A stretch of DNA of 5,353 bases from an uncultured Clostridia bacterium (GCA_946405115.1 CAMJGB010000138.1:1-5353), one strand, 5' to 3'; counted from the first letter of the stretch, positions 1-5,353 are shown. The notes: generated by a model not told the origin, from the sequence alone. Numbers and translations are program-made.

Positions 1-693
1 CGCCTTCTCGAAGTCGAGATCCTCCGACGCCTTCTCCATCTGCTCCTTAAGCTGACCCTTAAGACCGTCGTAACGGCCCTCGAAGAAAGCGACGATATCG
101 AAGATCATCTTCCTGTACTGCTCCCCCGACACGTTGCCGCTGCAGGGTGCCATGCACTTTCCTATGTGGTAGTTAAGGCAGGGCCTTTCCTTGCCTATGT
201 CTCGCGGGAATACCTTACGGCAGCGCTTTAAGGGGAAGATCTCCTCTATCGCCTTCATGGTGTTGTAAAGGTCGCCTCCCATGTAGGGGCCGTAGTAGCG
301 TGCTCCTGCTTTTCGAGCTTTCTCGTCAGGGCGAAAAGCCTTAAACACACGCGGGTACTCCTCGTTAAGCGTGATGCACACGTAAGGGTAGGATTTATCG
401 TCACGCAAAAGGATGTTGTACTGGGGCATGTAGCGCTTGATGAGGTTCGCCTCAAGGAGCAGGGCTTCCGTCTCAGAGCCTACGACTACATACTCGAAGT
501 CAGCAACGTGCGACACCATCGCAGCGACCTTGGGATGCGTGATCCTGCCTCCTCCGAAGTAGGACCTTAATCTGTTTCTAAGCTTCTTTGCTTTTCCGAC
601 ATAAATAACAGATCCCGAAGCATCCTTCATCAGGTATACTCCGGGACTTAAAGGTACTGTATCAAGTCTTGCGTCAAATTTATTAGCGCTCAT
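1..693 (-). CDS. uvrC: UvrABC excinuclease subunit C, N-terminal part (cut by window edge)
   Basis: UvrC makes the two incisions flanking a DNA lesion in nucleotide excision repair, acting in the cytoplasm after UvrA and UvrB have located the damage. The 231 residues visible begin with a GIY-YIG nuclease domain: PGVYLM (residues 17-22), IYVGKAKKLRNR (30-41, including Y31, K34 and R41), Y45, the metal-binding glutamate E81 in EANLIK, and N93. Four cysteines follow at C158, C172, C180 and C184, with the spacing expected of the UvrC iron-sulfur cluster. The last roughly 20 residues begin the UVR motif that contacts UvrB. The rest (second nuclease half and HhH domain; the family is about 600 residues) lies beyond base 1. 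The ATG at 691-693 is fixed by an in-frame TAA 9 bases upstream; an AGAGG lies unusually close, only 2 bases away. The start is 14 bases after the stop of the HPr-like gene, so co-transcription and translational coupling are likely. Identification is secure. Confidence 0.97.
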   Translation of the reverse strand, partial: MSANKFDARLDTVPLSPGVYLMKDASGSVIYVGKAKKLRNRLRSYFGGGRITHPKVAAMVSHVADFEYVVVGSETEALLLEANLIKRYMPQYNILLRDDKSYPYVCITLNEEYPRVFKAFRPDEKARKAGARYYGPYMGGDLYNTMKAIEEIFPLKRCRKVFPRDIGKERPCLNYHIGKCMAPCSGNVSGEQYRKMIFDIVAFFEGRYDGLKGQLKEQMEKASEDLDFEKA

Positions 694-707
694 TACCTCT
701 TAATGAC

Positions 708-971
708 TCATACCTTAGGGTCCTTAAGATATTCTATCAAAGATTGAACTGCTTCGTTGGAATCCGTACCGTCTGCGGTTACCGTGATCTCGGAACCGTT
801 ATCGATACCAAGGGACATTACTCCGAGAAGGCTCTTGGCATTTGCTCTATGGCCGTTCTTAACAATGTAGACTGTGCTTCTGAAATCCGATGCCTTCTGT
901 ACGAGCATCGCAACTGCCTTCATCTGAAGGTCAACTGTTCCACAATTGAAAATGACTTTATCTTCGGTCAT
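708..971 (-). CDS. HPr-like (Crh-type) protein lacking the phosphorylatable histidine
   Basis: This 87-residue protein has full HPr length and fold signatures. HPr passes phosphate from enzyme I to PTS sugar permeases through His15, and in Gram-positive bacteria is also phosphorylated on Ser46 by HPr kinase for CcpA-dependent catabolite control. Here the usual GLHARPA active-site loop reads DLQMKAV (residues 14-20): Gln16 replaces the histidine, Lys18 the arginine, and the proline is gone. The serine site is kept in NAKSLLGVMSLG (44-55), with Ser47 equivalent to Ser46. PTS phosphotransfer should therefore be impossible, while HPr-kinase regulation could remain. That matches the logic of Bacillus Crh, which also carries Gln at this position. 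The ATG at 969-971 is preceded by a good AGGAAGGA (977-984) 5 bases upstream, and a strong promoter lies further up. It sits directly before uvrC; in many clostridia uvrC is next to hprK, which could lie just outside the window. Family membership is clear, but Crh-like function is inferred. Confidence 0.9.
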   Translation of the reverse strand: MTEDKVIFNCGTVDLQMKAVAMLVQKASDFRSTVYIVKNGHRANAKSLLGVMSLGIDNGSEITVTADGTDSNEAVQSLIEYLKDPKV

Positions 972-1017
972 AACAATCCTTCCTACGGATAGTCCGTACT
1001 ATATTTCTACCGTGGAA

Positions 1018-1046
1018 AGTATATTTTGAACAACATTTCAAGTCAA
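1018..1046 (-). promoter_or_regulatory. Sigma-A-type promoter of the HPr-like/uvrC operon
   Basis: On the minus strand TTGACT (1041-1046) and TATACT (1018-1023) are separated by exactly 17 bases. This is one mismatch per hexamer from consensus. Transcription should start near base 1011, leaving a leader of about 40 bases before the HPr-like ATG at 971. I see no CcpA-type cre site overlapping it. Confidence 0.8.
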
Positions 1047-1060
1047 CGAAGATTGGGCTT

Positions 1061-1094
1061 AAAAAATCAATTTCGGCTTTTTTACTTAAAAGCC
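1061..1094 (-). terminator. Possible weak terminator after the Nudix gene
   Basis: Read on the minus strand, GGCTTTT (1088-1094) pairs with AAAAGCC (1075-1081) over a 6-base loop, 40 bases after the Nudix stop codon. A run of six T follows at 1061-1066. The stem is short and AU-rich and the T run begins 8 bases after it, so this is weaker than a standard intrinsic terminator. Its place between a stop codon and the next promoter supports the call. Confidence 0.4.
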
Positions 1095-1133
1095 TTAGAA
1101 TGGCCAACCGTATTTGTTTATTTTCACAACCGC

Positions 1134-1784
1134 CTAATCGATGTCGGGTTTGAAGTCCGGGTTCCTCTTCGCCTCAAGACAAAGTCTTATCTGCTCGGGG
1201 CTACTCTTGTGATCGTTAATGTCTTCAGGAAGTTCATCGACGCTAAAGTAACGAGCTTCCGTCGTCTCCTCATTGGGTGTAAACCCGCCCTCCCTGTACT
1301 CACAAAGGACGAAGAATCTTATTATGCAGAAGAAGGACTTCGGGTTGTTGTGCCACCTGTTGGAATGCGCTGCCACAAGCCTTACGGGTTCAACCTTCAT
1401 GCCGGCTTCTTCCCACGCTTCCTTCACGGTATTTTCCATGATGGTCGTGTCGTACTCACACCATCCTCCGGGCAGCGCCCACTTGCCGTCGTAGTCCCTT
1501 ACAAGCAGCACCTCATCCTTCTCGTTAAAGATCGCAGCTCTCGTGTCTATCTTGGGTGTCTGATATCCCTCTTCCTTCTCGAAAAGCTCCGCCGCTGAAG
1601 CAGCATCTATATCATCAGCCGAGAGTGCCAGAAGCTTAGCTGCAGCATCCCTTACCTGCTTAAATCTCTCGATATCAAATCTGTCTTTACAGTATAGAAG
1701 AGCATCATTCGCGATGGCCATAAGTTCATGGCTCAATTCCACGAGTTCATATGCTTTTTCTTTATTGTTATTGGAATCTGCCAT
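1134..1784 (-). CDS. Nudix hydrolase with helical N-terminal domain (CDP-Chase/YjhB-like)
   Basis: This 216-residue cytoplasmic enzyme should hydrolyse a nucleoside diphosphate linked to another group. The first roughly 65 residues are helical and match the N-terminal domain of Nudix hydrolases (PF12535 type): LSHELMAIANDALLYCKD, then FDIERFKQVRD. The catalytic domain starts near residue 80. Its Nudix box runs from G107 to M129 and keeps E122, E125, E126 and G128 (KEAWEEAG). It has K121 where the consensus has Arg and T113 where it has the first Glu. The core metal-binding glutamates are intact, so activity is likely. Relatives with this layout include CDP-choline pyrophosphatases and enzymes annotated as ADP-ribose pyrophosphatase; substrate cannot be read from sequence. 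The ATG at 1782-1784 has a GGAGG (1789-1793) only 4 bases upstream. I found no convincing promoter between it and the veg terminator, so it may depend on readthrough or on a non-standard promoter. Confidence 0.92.
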   Translation of the reverse strand: MADSNNNKEKAYELVELSHELMAIANDALLYCKDRFDIERFKQVRDAAAKLLALSADDIDAASAAELFEKEEGYQTPKIDTRAAIFNEKDEVLLVRDYDGKWALPGGWCEYDTTIMENTVKEAWEEAGMKVEPVRLVAAHSNRWHNNPKSFFCIIRFFVLCEYREGGFTPNEETTEARYFSVDELPEDINDHKSSPEQIRLCLEAKRNPDFKPDID

Positions 1785-1807
1785 CAGGCCTCCGATGCAA
1801 TTTATCC

Positions 1808-1822
1808 TTTGATAATATCAAA
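1808..1822. repeat. 15-base palindrome TTTGATAATATCAAA
   Basis: Two 7-base arms, TTTGATA and TATCAAA, flank a single central base. The element abuts the base of the veg terminator hairpin and lies 24 bases before the Nudix start codon. On the minus strand its first half supplies the T-rich tail of that terminator. It could be an operator for the Nudix gene, a small second hairpin, or chance in AT-rich sequence. There is no second copy in the window. Confidence 0.4.
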
Positions 1823-1845
1823 GCGGCGAAGGATTCCTTCGCCGC
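1823..1845 (-). terminator. Strong hairpin terminator after veg
   Basis: GCGGCGAAGG (1823-1832) and CCTTCGCCGC (1836-1845) form a perfect 10-bp GC-rich stem closed by a 3-base loop. It lies 50 bases after the veg stop codon. The minus-strand tail reads TTTGATATTAT, moderately U-rich. It has no better tail on the plus strand, so minus-strand termination is the natural reading. It separates veg from the Nudix gene, although the imperfect U-tract would allow some readthrough. Confidence 0.75.
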
Positions 1846-1895
1846 CGGTTGTTATCTATATAAATGACCTTCTATAAGATCTTTCCTTAAGTCCC

Positions 1896-2168
1896 TTATA
1901 CGACTGCAGCAGCTTCAGCTGACTCAGCAGGGATTGCTATTCTGACTGCCCTTGTAAGAACGTCGATATAGCTATAGGAAACGATCTCGAACTCTCCGTC
2001 GGACTCACGCTGACATCTTACTGTGAAGACATTAGGATAGCAGTTATCAACTACGCCTTCGTGTACGATGATCCTCTTACGGCCACCATTGGAAGAAAGT
2101 CTTACGGGACTTCCAATCATGGACTGAAGTCTGGAACGACATGACTCCAAATCAGACTTGATGATCAT
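1896..2168 (-). CDS. veg: Veg family protein
   Basis: This 90-residue protein matches the small Veg family (PF06257) of Bacillota. In Bacillus subtilis Veg is abundantly expressed and has been linked to biofilm formation and spore outgrowth; its biochemical role is unknown. The hallmarks are an N-terminal helical stretch, then NGGRKRIIVHEGVVDNCYPN (residues 28-47), then VSYSYIDVLT (64-73), as in the Bacillus protein. The Ala/Glu-rich tail is variable in the family. A longer reading starts at GTG 2181-2183, but that codon overlaps the GGAGGT ribosome binding site (2176-2181), which is 7 bases from the ATG at 2166-2168; the ATG is therefore the start. The gene is monocistronic by layout, with a near-consensus promoter upstream and a strong hairpin downstream. 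High expression is predicted, in line with the strong veg promoter of Bacillus. Confidence 0.93.
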   Translation of the reverse strand: MIIKSDLESCRSRLQSMIGSPVRLSSNGGRKRIIVHEGVVDNCYPNVFTVRCQRESDGEFEIVSYSYIDVLTRAVRIAIPAESAEAAAVV

Positions 2169-2175
2169 TTGAGCT

Positions 2176-2181
2176 ACCTCC
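2176..2181 (-). promoter_or_regulatory. Ribosome binding site that sets the veg start
   Basis: GGAGGT on the minus strand, 7 bases before ATG 2166-2168. It overlaps the alternative GTG at 2181-2183 and so rules out that 5-residue-longer start. Confidence 0.85.
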
Positions 2182-2201
2182 ACAAAAAATAATCCAAAGA
2201 G

Positions 2202-2230
2202 ATAATAACAGTGTTAAGACTTTTTGTCAA
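2202..2230 (-). promoter_or_regulatory. Near-consensus extended promoter of veg
   Basis: On the minus strand a perfect -35 TTGACA (2225-2230) and TATTAT (2202-2207) are separated by 17 bases. TG sits one base before the -10, giving an extended -10 (TGTTATTAT). Transcription should begin near base 2195, leaving a leader of about 27 bases with only the ribosome binding site in it. It is the strongest promoter in the window. Confidence 0.88.
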
Positions 2231-2317
2231 TTAACAACCACAATATATAGGGGTACTTTGTTAAATCTAAACAAAATCTCGTAGTTTTGCCACAAAATAG
2301 GCTTGAAACCCCTGATA

Positions 2318-3553
2318 TCAGTGGCAGGACTCCAGGTAGCGTGCAACAAAACCCGATATATCGGCCTGTATGGTCTGAGCGCGGTCGTAAGATGAGCACT
2401 CACTGTACACAATAAGAACGATAGGCTCCGATGCATCTATGATGGCTATATCTGTATAAGCGTGGAAATTCTCGTTTCTTCCGGACACGTGAAGGACAGG
2501 CACATCCTCCCCGAACGAAGTCGTGAAAGGCGACCTTATGGATGTGTAATAAAGATCATCAATAAGAGGCTGGTATACTTGAGGCTCTCTTATATATCCG
2601 TAGTACAAAGCCTCTGCATACGCTGCCATATCGTAGCAGGAAGTTCTTCCGGGACCGCTTAACAAGGTTCCTGAATAATCCGTATATGTGGAATTCTCAG
2701 TGTAGTTTGTATATCCGCTTATGGAAGACAGATAAGTCCAGATCGTATTCATGCCGCTGCATCTGTCGATGAGAACTGACAATGCATAATCGTCATTTGT
2801 GGTTACGGCAAGGTTAGCGAGCGTTCTTAGATAGAACATCTTTCCCGGCGGATAATTGGCCGCGATGTTGGATGAGTTTCCGGGCACGAAAGATCCGTCG
2901 TAAGTAATGATGTAATTCGGAGATCCGAATCCCATGCTTACTCTGTGCCAGTAAGTCATCTCGATGGGAAGTGCGAATGATCCTGCAGGAACGATGGGTT
3001 CAAGGTCATTGATACCCGTTGTCTCTCCGTTATCGAGATTAATGTATCTGAAGCAGATACGCTCATTGGAGTTGGAATTAATGTAGTCGAGTACACTTTG
3101 CTTAAGGTAATCAAGCAATACGTCTCTTTGCTCATGAGAGATAGTCTGAAGAGGATATGAACTTCTAAAGTAGAAAGGCTCAGCCTCAACAAATATCTGT
3201 GCCGACAGATCAGTTACGTCAATGGTCTCTACGGTAGTCTCCGTAGCGATAACGGGAACGAGCACTTCTTCCGTAGGCTCACTTACCTCTGTCTCATAAG
3301 GAACGTCTATCGGAAGCGGAATTGAGGGTTCAGTCTCAGTGGGTTCTGTTGTTGTAGTCGTAGCGGCACCGACAAGATCGGGATATTCCCTCTCGTACAG
3401 TTCCTGCATGTTGGCACCGATCTTAATGAATATCGCAGTAAGCACCAAAAGGACGACGATAGCGATGGCCACAACGGTCTTCGTGTGTCGTTCTTTCTTA
3501 ATCCCCTCAGCCTTATTGAGGAAAGTAGGATTGGGATACTGGCCGCGCCTCAT
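2318..3553 (-). CDS. Membrane-anchored class A beta-lactamase-like protein with degenerate catalytic motifs
   Basis: This 411-residue protein has a short basic cytoplasmic tail (KKERHTK near residues 19-25) and one transmembrane segment (about 26-46). A Thr/Glu/Pro-rich linker follows (about 64-112, with five Thr at 65-69), then an outward-facing domain (about 130-410). That domain resembles the class A beta-lactamase/serine hydrolase fold: YINLDNGETTGIND (170-183), a VPAGSFALPIEM stretch (188-199) at the nucleophile site, NDDYALSVLID (253-263), the helix TSCYDMAAYAEALYYG (304-319), and HVSGRNENFHAYTDIAII (355-372). Each catalytic motif is altered: SxxK reads SFAL, SDN reads NDD, and KTG reads VSG. 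Beta-lactamase or transpeptidase activity is therefore unlikely; a structural or ligand-binding role at the cell wall is an inference. The ATG (3551-3553) shares its A with the fhs TGA stop as TGATG and has no clear ribosome binding site, suggesting termination-reinitiation coupling to fhs. No convincing terminator follows. The specific role is unknown. Confidence 0.82.
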   Translation of the reverse strand: MRRGQYPNPTFLNKAEGIKKERHTKTVVAIAIVVLLVLTAIFIKIGANMQELYEREYPDLVGAATTTTTEPTETEPSIPLPIDVPYETEVSEPTEEVLVPVIATETTVETIDVTDLSAQIFVEAEPFYFRSSYPLQTISHEQRDVLLDYLKQSVLDYINSNSNERICFRYINLDNGETTGINDLEPIVPAGSFALPIEMTYWHRVSMGFGSPNYIITYDGSFVPGNSSNIAANYPPGKMFYLRTLANLAVTTNDDYALSVLIDRCSGMNTIWTYLSSISGYTNYTENSTYTDYSGTLLSGPGRTSCYDMAAYAEALYYGYIREPQVYQPLIDDLYYTSIRSPFTTSFGEDVPVLHVSGRNENFHAYTDIAIIDASEPIVLIVYSECSSYDRAQTIQADISGFVARYLESCH

Positions 3554-5226
3554 CAGAACAGGCCGTGTACTGTACCGTCGGAATCAATATCGATCTTAAG
3601 TGCAGCAGGAGCCTTGGGAAGACCCGGCATCGTCATGATCTTGCCTGTGAGGATAACGATATAACCTGCACCTGCAGCAAGGCGTGCCTCACGAACCGTG
3701 AGAGTAAAGCCCTCAGGGCGGCCGAGAAGCTTAGGATCGTCGGACAGTGAATACTGTGTCTTGGCAACACAGATGGGAAGGTTGCCGTAACCTGCCTTCT
3801 CGAATCCTTCGATAAGCTCACGTGCCTCAGGAAGAATGTCTACATCCTTCGCGCCGTAGATCTTAGTAGCTACTGCCTTAATCTTATCTTCAATGGAATC
3901 GTTAAGATCGTAAATGAATGTTGGCTCGGGCTTATTACCCTCGTCGAGGATCTTAAGCACAGCCTCAGCAAGCTCGATTCCGCCTTCTCCGCCCTTGGCG
4001 AAAATATCAGCGGGAGCATAAGAAGCACCGTTCTCATCACAAAGCCTCTTAAGCTCTGCGATCTCCTCATCAGTATCAGAAGGGAATCTGTTGGATGCGA
4101 CGATAACAGGAAGACCCAAAGCCTTCATGTTCTCGATGTGCTTACTTACATTGGCAAATCCCTCTGTAACCTTGGCAACATCAGGTGTTGTCAATTCTTC
4201 CTTCGGGATGCCTGCGTTGTACTTCAAAGATCTGATGGTTGTTACGATGACACATGCATCAGGCCAGATACCTGCCTTTCTGCACTTGATGTCGAGGAAC
4301 TTAAATGCGCCCAAGTCTGCACCGAAGCCGGCCTCAGTGATCGTGATATCAGCAAGCTTCATGGAAGTCTTGGTAGCAATAACAGAATTACATCCGTGTG
4401 AGATATTGGCAAACGGTCCGCCGTGAATAAGCGCGGGAACATGCTCGATGGACTGAACAAGGTTAGGATTGATGGCATCCTTAAGAAGAACAGCCATAGC
4501 GCCTTCAGCCTTGAGGTCCTTAGCCTTTAATATCTTGCCGTCGAGGTCATAAGCGATAACGATGTCGCCCAATCTCTTCTTAAGGTCCTCAGCGTCGCTT
4601 GCAAGGCACAAAACAGCCATAACTTCGGAAGCAGCAGTAATGGAGAAAGACTCATCGCGCTCAACTCCGTTAGTTCCGCCGCCTACGCCTACCTTGATGG
4701 CACGAAGCGCACGGTCGTTCATGTCCATGCATCTTTTCCAGAGGACTCTGTCCTTATCAATGCGAAGCTCGTTGCCCTGATAGATGTGGTTATCAATCAT
4801 CGCTGCGAGAAGATTGTTAGCTGATGTGATGGCGTGAAGATCGCCTGTGAAATGAAGATTGATATCTTCCATGGGAAGAACCTGAGAATAGCCGCCGCCT
4901 GCAGCTCCTCCCTTAATTCCGAATACGGGCCCCAATGAAGGCTCACGGAGTGCGAGCATGACATTACGGCCAAGCTTATTCATGGCCTGAGCAAGACCGA
5001 TGCTTACCGTGGTCTTTCCTTCTCCTGCAGGAGTAGGATTCATTGCAGTAACGAGGACGAGTTTTCCGTCCTTCTTATCGCTTCTGTTTCTGATTGCATT
5101 AAGCGGAATCTTCGCCTTGTATTTACCGTAGTACTCGAGCTCATCTGAGCTAAGTCCTACCTTAGCTGCTATATCCCCGATGGGATTAAGTGTTGCCTGC
5201 TCCGCTATCTCAATGTCGCTTAACAT
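3553..5226 (-). CDS. fhs: Formate--tetrahydrofolate ligase
   Basis: This cytoplasmic enzyme makes 10-formyltetrahydrofolate from formate, tetrahydrofolate and ATP. It supplies one-carbon units for purines and formyl-Met-tRNA, and is the entry step of the methyl branch of the Wood-Ljungdahl pathway in acetogens. The 557 residues are full length for the family. Visible are the ATP-binding loop TPAGEGKTT (65-73), REPSLGPVFGIKGGAAGGG (94-112), HFTGDLHAITSANN (125-138), VGVGGGTNGVERD, HGGPFANISHGCNS, and the usual C-terminal TGKIMTMPGLPKAPAA followed by a GLF ending. The ATG at 5224-5226 has GAGGA (5232-5236) 5 bases upstream. An extended -10 promoter lies 35 bases upstream. The stop codon overlaps the start of the membrane-anchored gene. 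No other Wood-Ljungdahl gene is in the window, so acetogenesis cannot be concluded; many clostridia use Fhs only for biosynthesis. Confidence 0.98.
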   Translation of the reverse strand: MLSDIEIAEQATLNPIGDIAAKVGLSSDELEYYGKYKAKIPLNAIRNRSDKKDGKLVLVTAMNPTPAGEGKTTVSIGLAQAMNKLGRNVMLALREPSLGPVFGIKGGAAGGGYSQVLPMEDINLHFTGDLHAITSANNLLAAMIDNHIYQGNELRIDKDRVLWKRCMDMNDRALRAIKVGVGGGTNGVERDESFSITAASEVMAVLCLASDAEDLKKRLGDIVIAYDLDGKILKAKDLKAEGAMAVLLKDAINPNLVQSIEHVPALIHGGPFANISHGCNSVIATKTSMKLADITITEAGFGADLGAFKFLDIKCRKAGIWPDACVIVTTIRSLKYNAGIPKEELTTPDVAKVTEGFANVSKHIENMKALGLPVIVASNRFPSDTDEEIAELKRLCDENGASYAPADIFAKGGEGGIELAEAVLKILDEGNKPEPTFIYDLNDSIEDKIKAVATKIYGAKDVDILPEARELIEGFEKAGYGNLPICVAKTQYSLSDDPKLLGRPEGFTLTVREARLAAGAGYIVILTGKIMTMPGLPKAPAALKIDIDSDGTVHGLF

Positions 5227-5260
5227 AGGTATCCTCGTCCAATCCAGAAAATAGAATCAT

Positions 5261-5269
5261 ATTATAACA
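5261..5269 (-). promoter_or_regulatory. Extended -10 promoter of fhs
   Basis: The minus strand carries a perfect TATAAT (5261-5266) preceded by TGT (5267-5269), an extended -10. The hexamer 17 bases upstream (CGAAGT) does not resemble TTGACA and falls inside the hairpin at 5276-5303. Transcription should begin near 5254, giving a leader of about 28 bases. The -10 alone is convincing; the poor -35 leaves room for an activator or for dependence on the extended -10. Confidence 0.65.
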
Positions 5270-5275
5270 TTAAAT

Positions 5276-5303
5276 GAGGGCAAACTTCGCCGAGCCCGCC
5301 CTC
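5276..5303 (-). terminator. Hairpin between an upstream gene and fhs, probable terminator
   Basis: In minus-strand RNA, GAGGGCGGGCU pairs with AGUUUGCCCUC over the loop CGGCGA. This 11-bp stem includes three consecutive G-U wobbles. In plus-strand RNA the same three positions would be C-A mismatches, so the structure favours a minus-strand transcript. The tail reads AUUUAAUGUU, only moderately U-rich. It begins 8 bases after the probable stop codon of an upstream gene, as expected of a terminator. It also spans the -35 region of the fhs promoter. Confidence 0.55.
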
Positions 5304-5311
5304 TATATCTT

Positions 5312-5353
5312 TCATAAGCTTACGGAAGAAAAATCAATATTTCTTATACTCTC
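5312..5353 (-). CDS. Possible 3' end of an unidentified upstream gene
   Basis: One minus-strand frame is open from the window edge for 13 codons (ESIRNIDFSSVSL) and ends in TGA at 5312-5314; the other two frames close within a few codons. A hairpin with terminator character begins 8 bases after this stop, which makes a real gene end plausible. Thirteen residues are too few to identify a family, and an open frame of this length can occur by chance. Confidence 0.35.
   Translation of the reverse strand, partial: ESIRNIDFSSVSL

Noticed and set aside
972..1046. CcpA-binding cre site near the HPr-like promoter
   Set aside because: Looked for because of the Crh-like product, but no TGWAANCGNTNWCA-type match was found by eye there or at the other promoters.
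1026..1598. Plus-strand open frame of 190 codons
   Set aside because: It runs antisense across the Nudix gene, has no recognisable domain or ribosome binding site, and would overlap the HPr-like promoter. It is a shadow of the minus-strand coding sequence.
2166..2183. Longer veg start at GTG 2181-2183
   Set aside because: The GTG overlaps the GGAGGT site, which is ideally placed for the ATG at 2166-2168. The extra five residues would simply be the translated ribosome binding site.
2257..2275. AT-rich inverted repeat TTTGTT-N7-AACAAA as terminator of the beta-lactamase-like gene
   Set aside because: The 6-bp stem has a single G-C pair and is not followed by a T run on the minus strand, so it is too weak to call. 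The nearby CTGATATCAG palindrome at the stop codon has no loop and is also not a terminator.
4091..4426. Plus-strand open frames of about 90-110 codons inside fhs
   Set aside because: They are antisense to a highly conserved full-length gene, with no family resemblance and no start signals.
46..4584. Over-representation of CTTAAG (about ten copies by eye, for example at 46, 58, 723, 1886, 3101, 3595, 3952, 4048, 4480 and 4579) as a possible functional motif
   Set aside because: All but one lie within genes, and those I checked read as in-frame CTT-AAG (Leu-Lys) codon pairs. Preference for CTT and AAG codons explains them, and they show no regular spacing.
5266..5315. 16-codon upstream open frame starting at ATG 5313-5315 before fhs
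   Set aside because: There is no ribosome binding site, the frame runs through the hairpin, and it lies upstream of the predicted fhs transcription start, so it would not be in the fhs leader.

Overview
The window comes from a low- to mid-GC Gram-positive bacterium, most likely an anaerobic member of the Clostridia (a Lachnospiraceae- or Oscillospiraceae-like genome). This is inferred from the gene set: a Veg protein, a formate--tetrahydrofolate ligase, an HPr paralogue beside uvrC, and a membrane-anchored protein with a Thr/Glu/Pro-rich linker. Strong TTGACA/TATAAT-type promoters and AGGAGG-type ribosome binding sites fit the same picture. No species assignment is possible from the sequence alone.

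All supported genes lie on the minus strand, so transcription runs from high to low coordinates. From right to left: (i) 5312-5353, the probable last codons of an unidentified gene, followed by a hairpin (5276-5303) that looks like its terminator; (ii) fhs (3553-5226), complete, with an extended -10 promoter in the hairpin's tail; (iii) a membrane-anchored protein with a class A beta-lactamase-like fold (2318-3553), whose start codon overlaps the fhs stop codon and whose serine-hydrolase catalytic motifs are all degenerate; (iv) veg (1896-2168), behind a near-consensus promoter and closed by a strong hairpin terminator; (v) a Nudix hydrolase with the helical N-terminal domain of the CDP-Chase/YjhB-like group (1134-1784); (vi) an HPr-like protein without the phosphorylatable histidine but with the regulatory serine (708-971), with its own promoter; (vii) uvrC (1-693), cut by the window edge, which starts 14 bases after the HPr-like gene and so is probably in the same operon.

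There are thus probably three or four transcription units: fhs plus the beta-lactamase-like gene; veg; the Nudix gene, perhaps by readthrough from veg; and HPr-like plus uvrC. The gene functions are one-carbon metabolism, envelope, housekeeping regulation, nucleotide clean-up, carbon-catabolite signalling and DNA repair. Most of it is core chromosome. I see no mobile element, CRISPR array, tRNA or rRNA, and no clear new defence or biosynthetic system. The points most worth a second look are the two proteins that keep a fold but have lost its catalytic residues (the HPr-like and the beta-lactamase-like protein), and the tight coupling of the latter to fhs.
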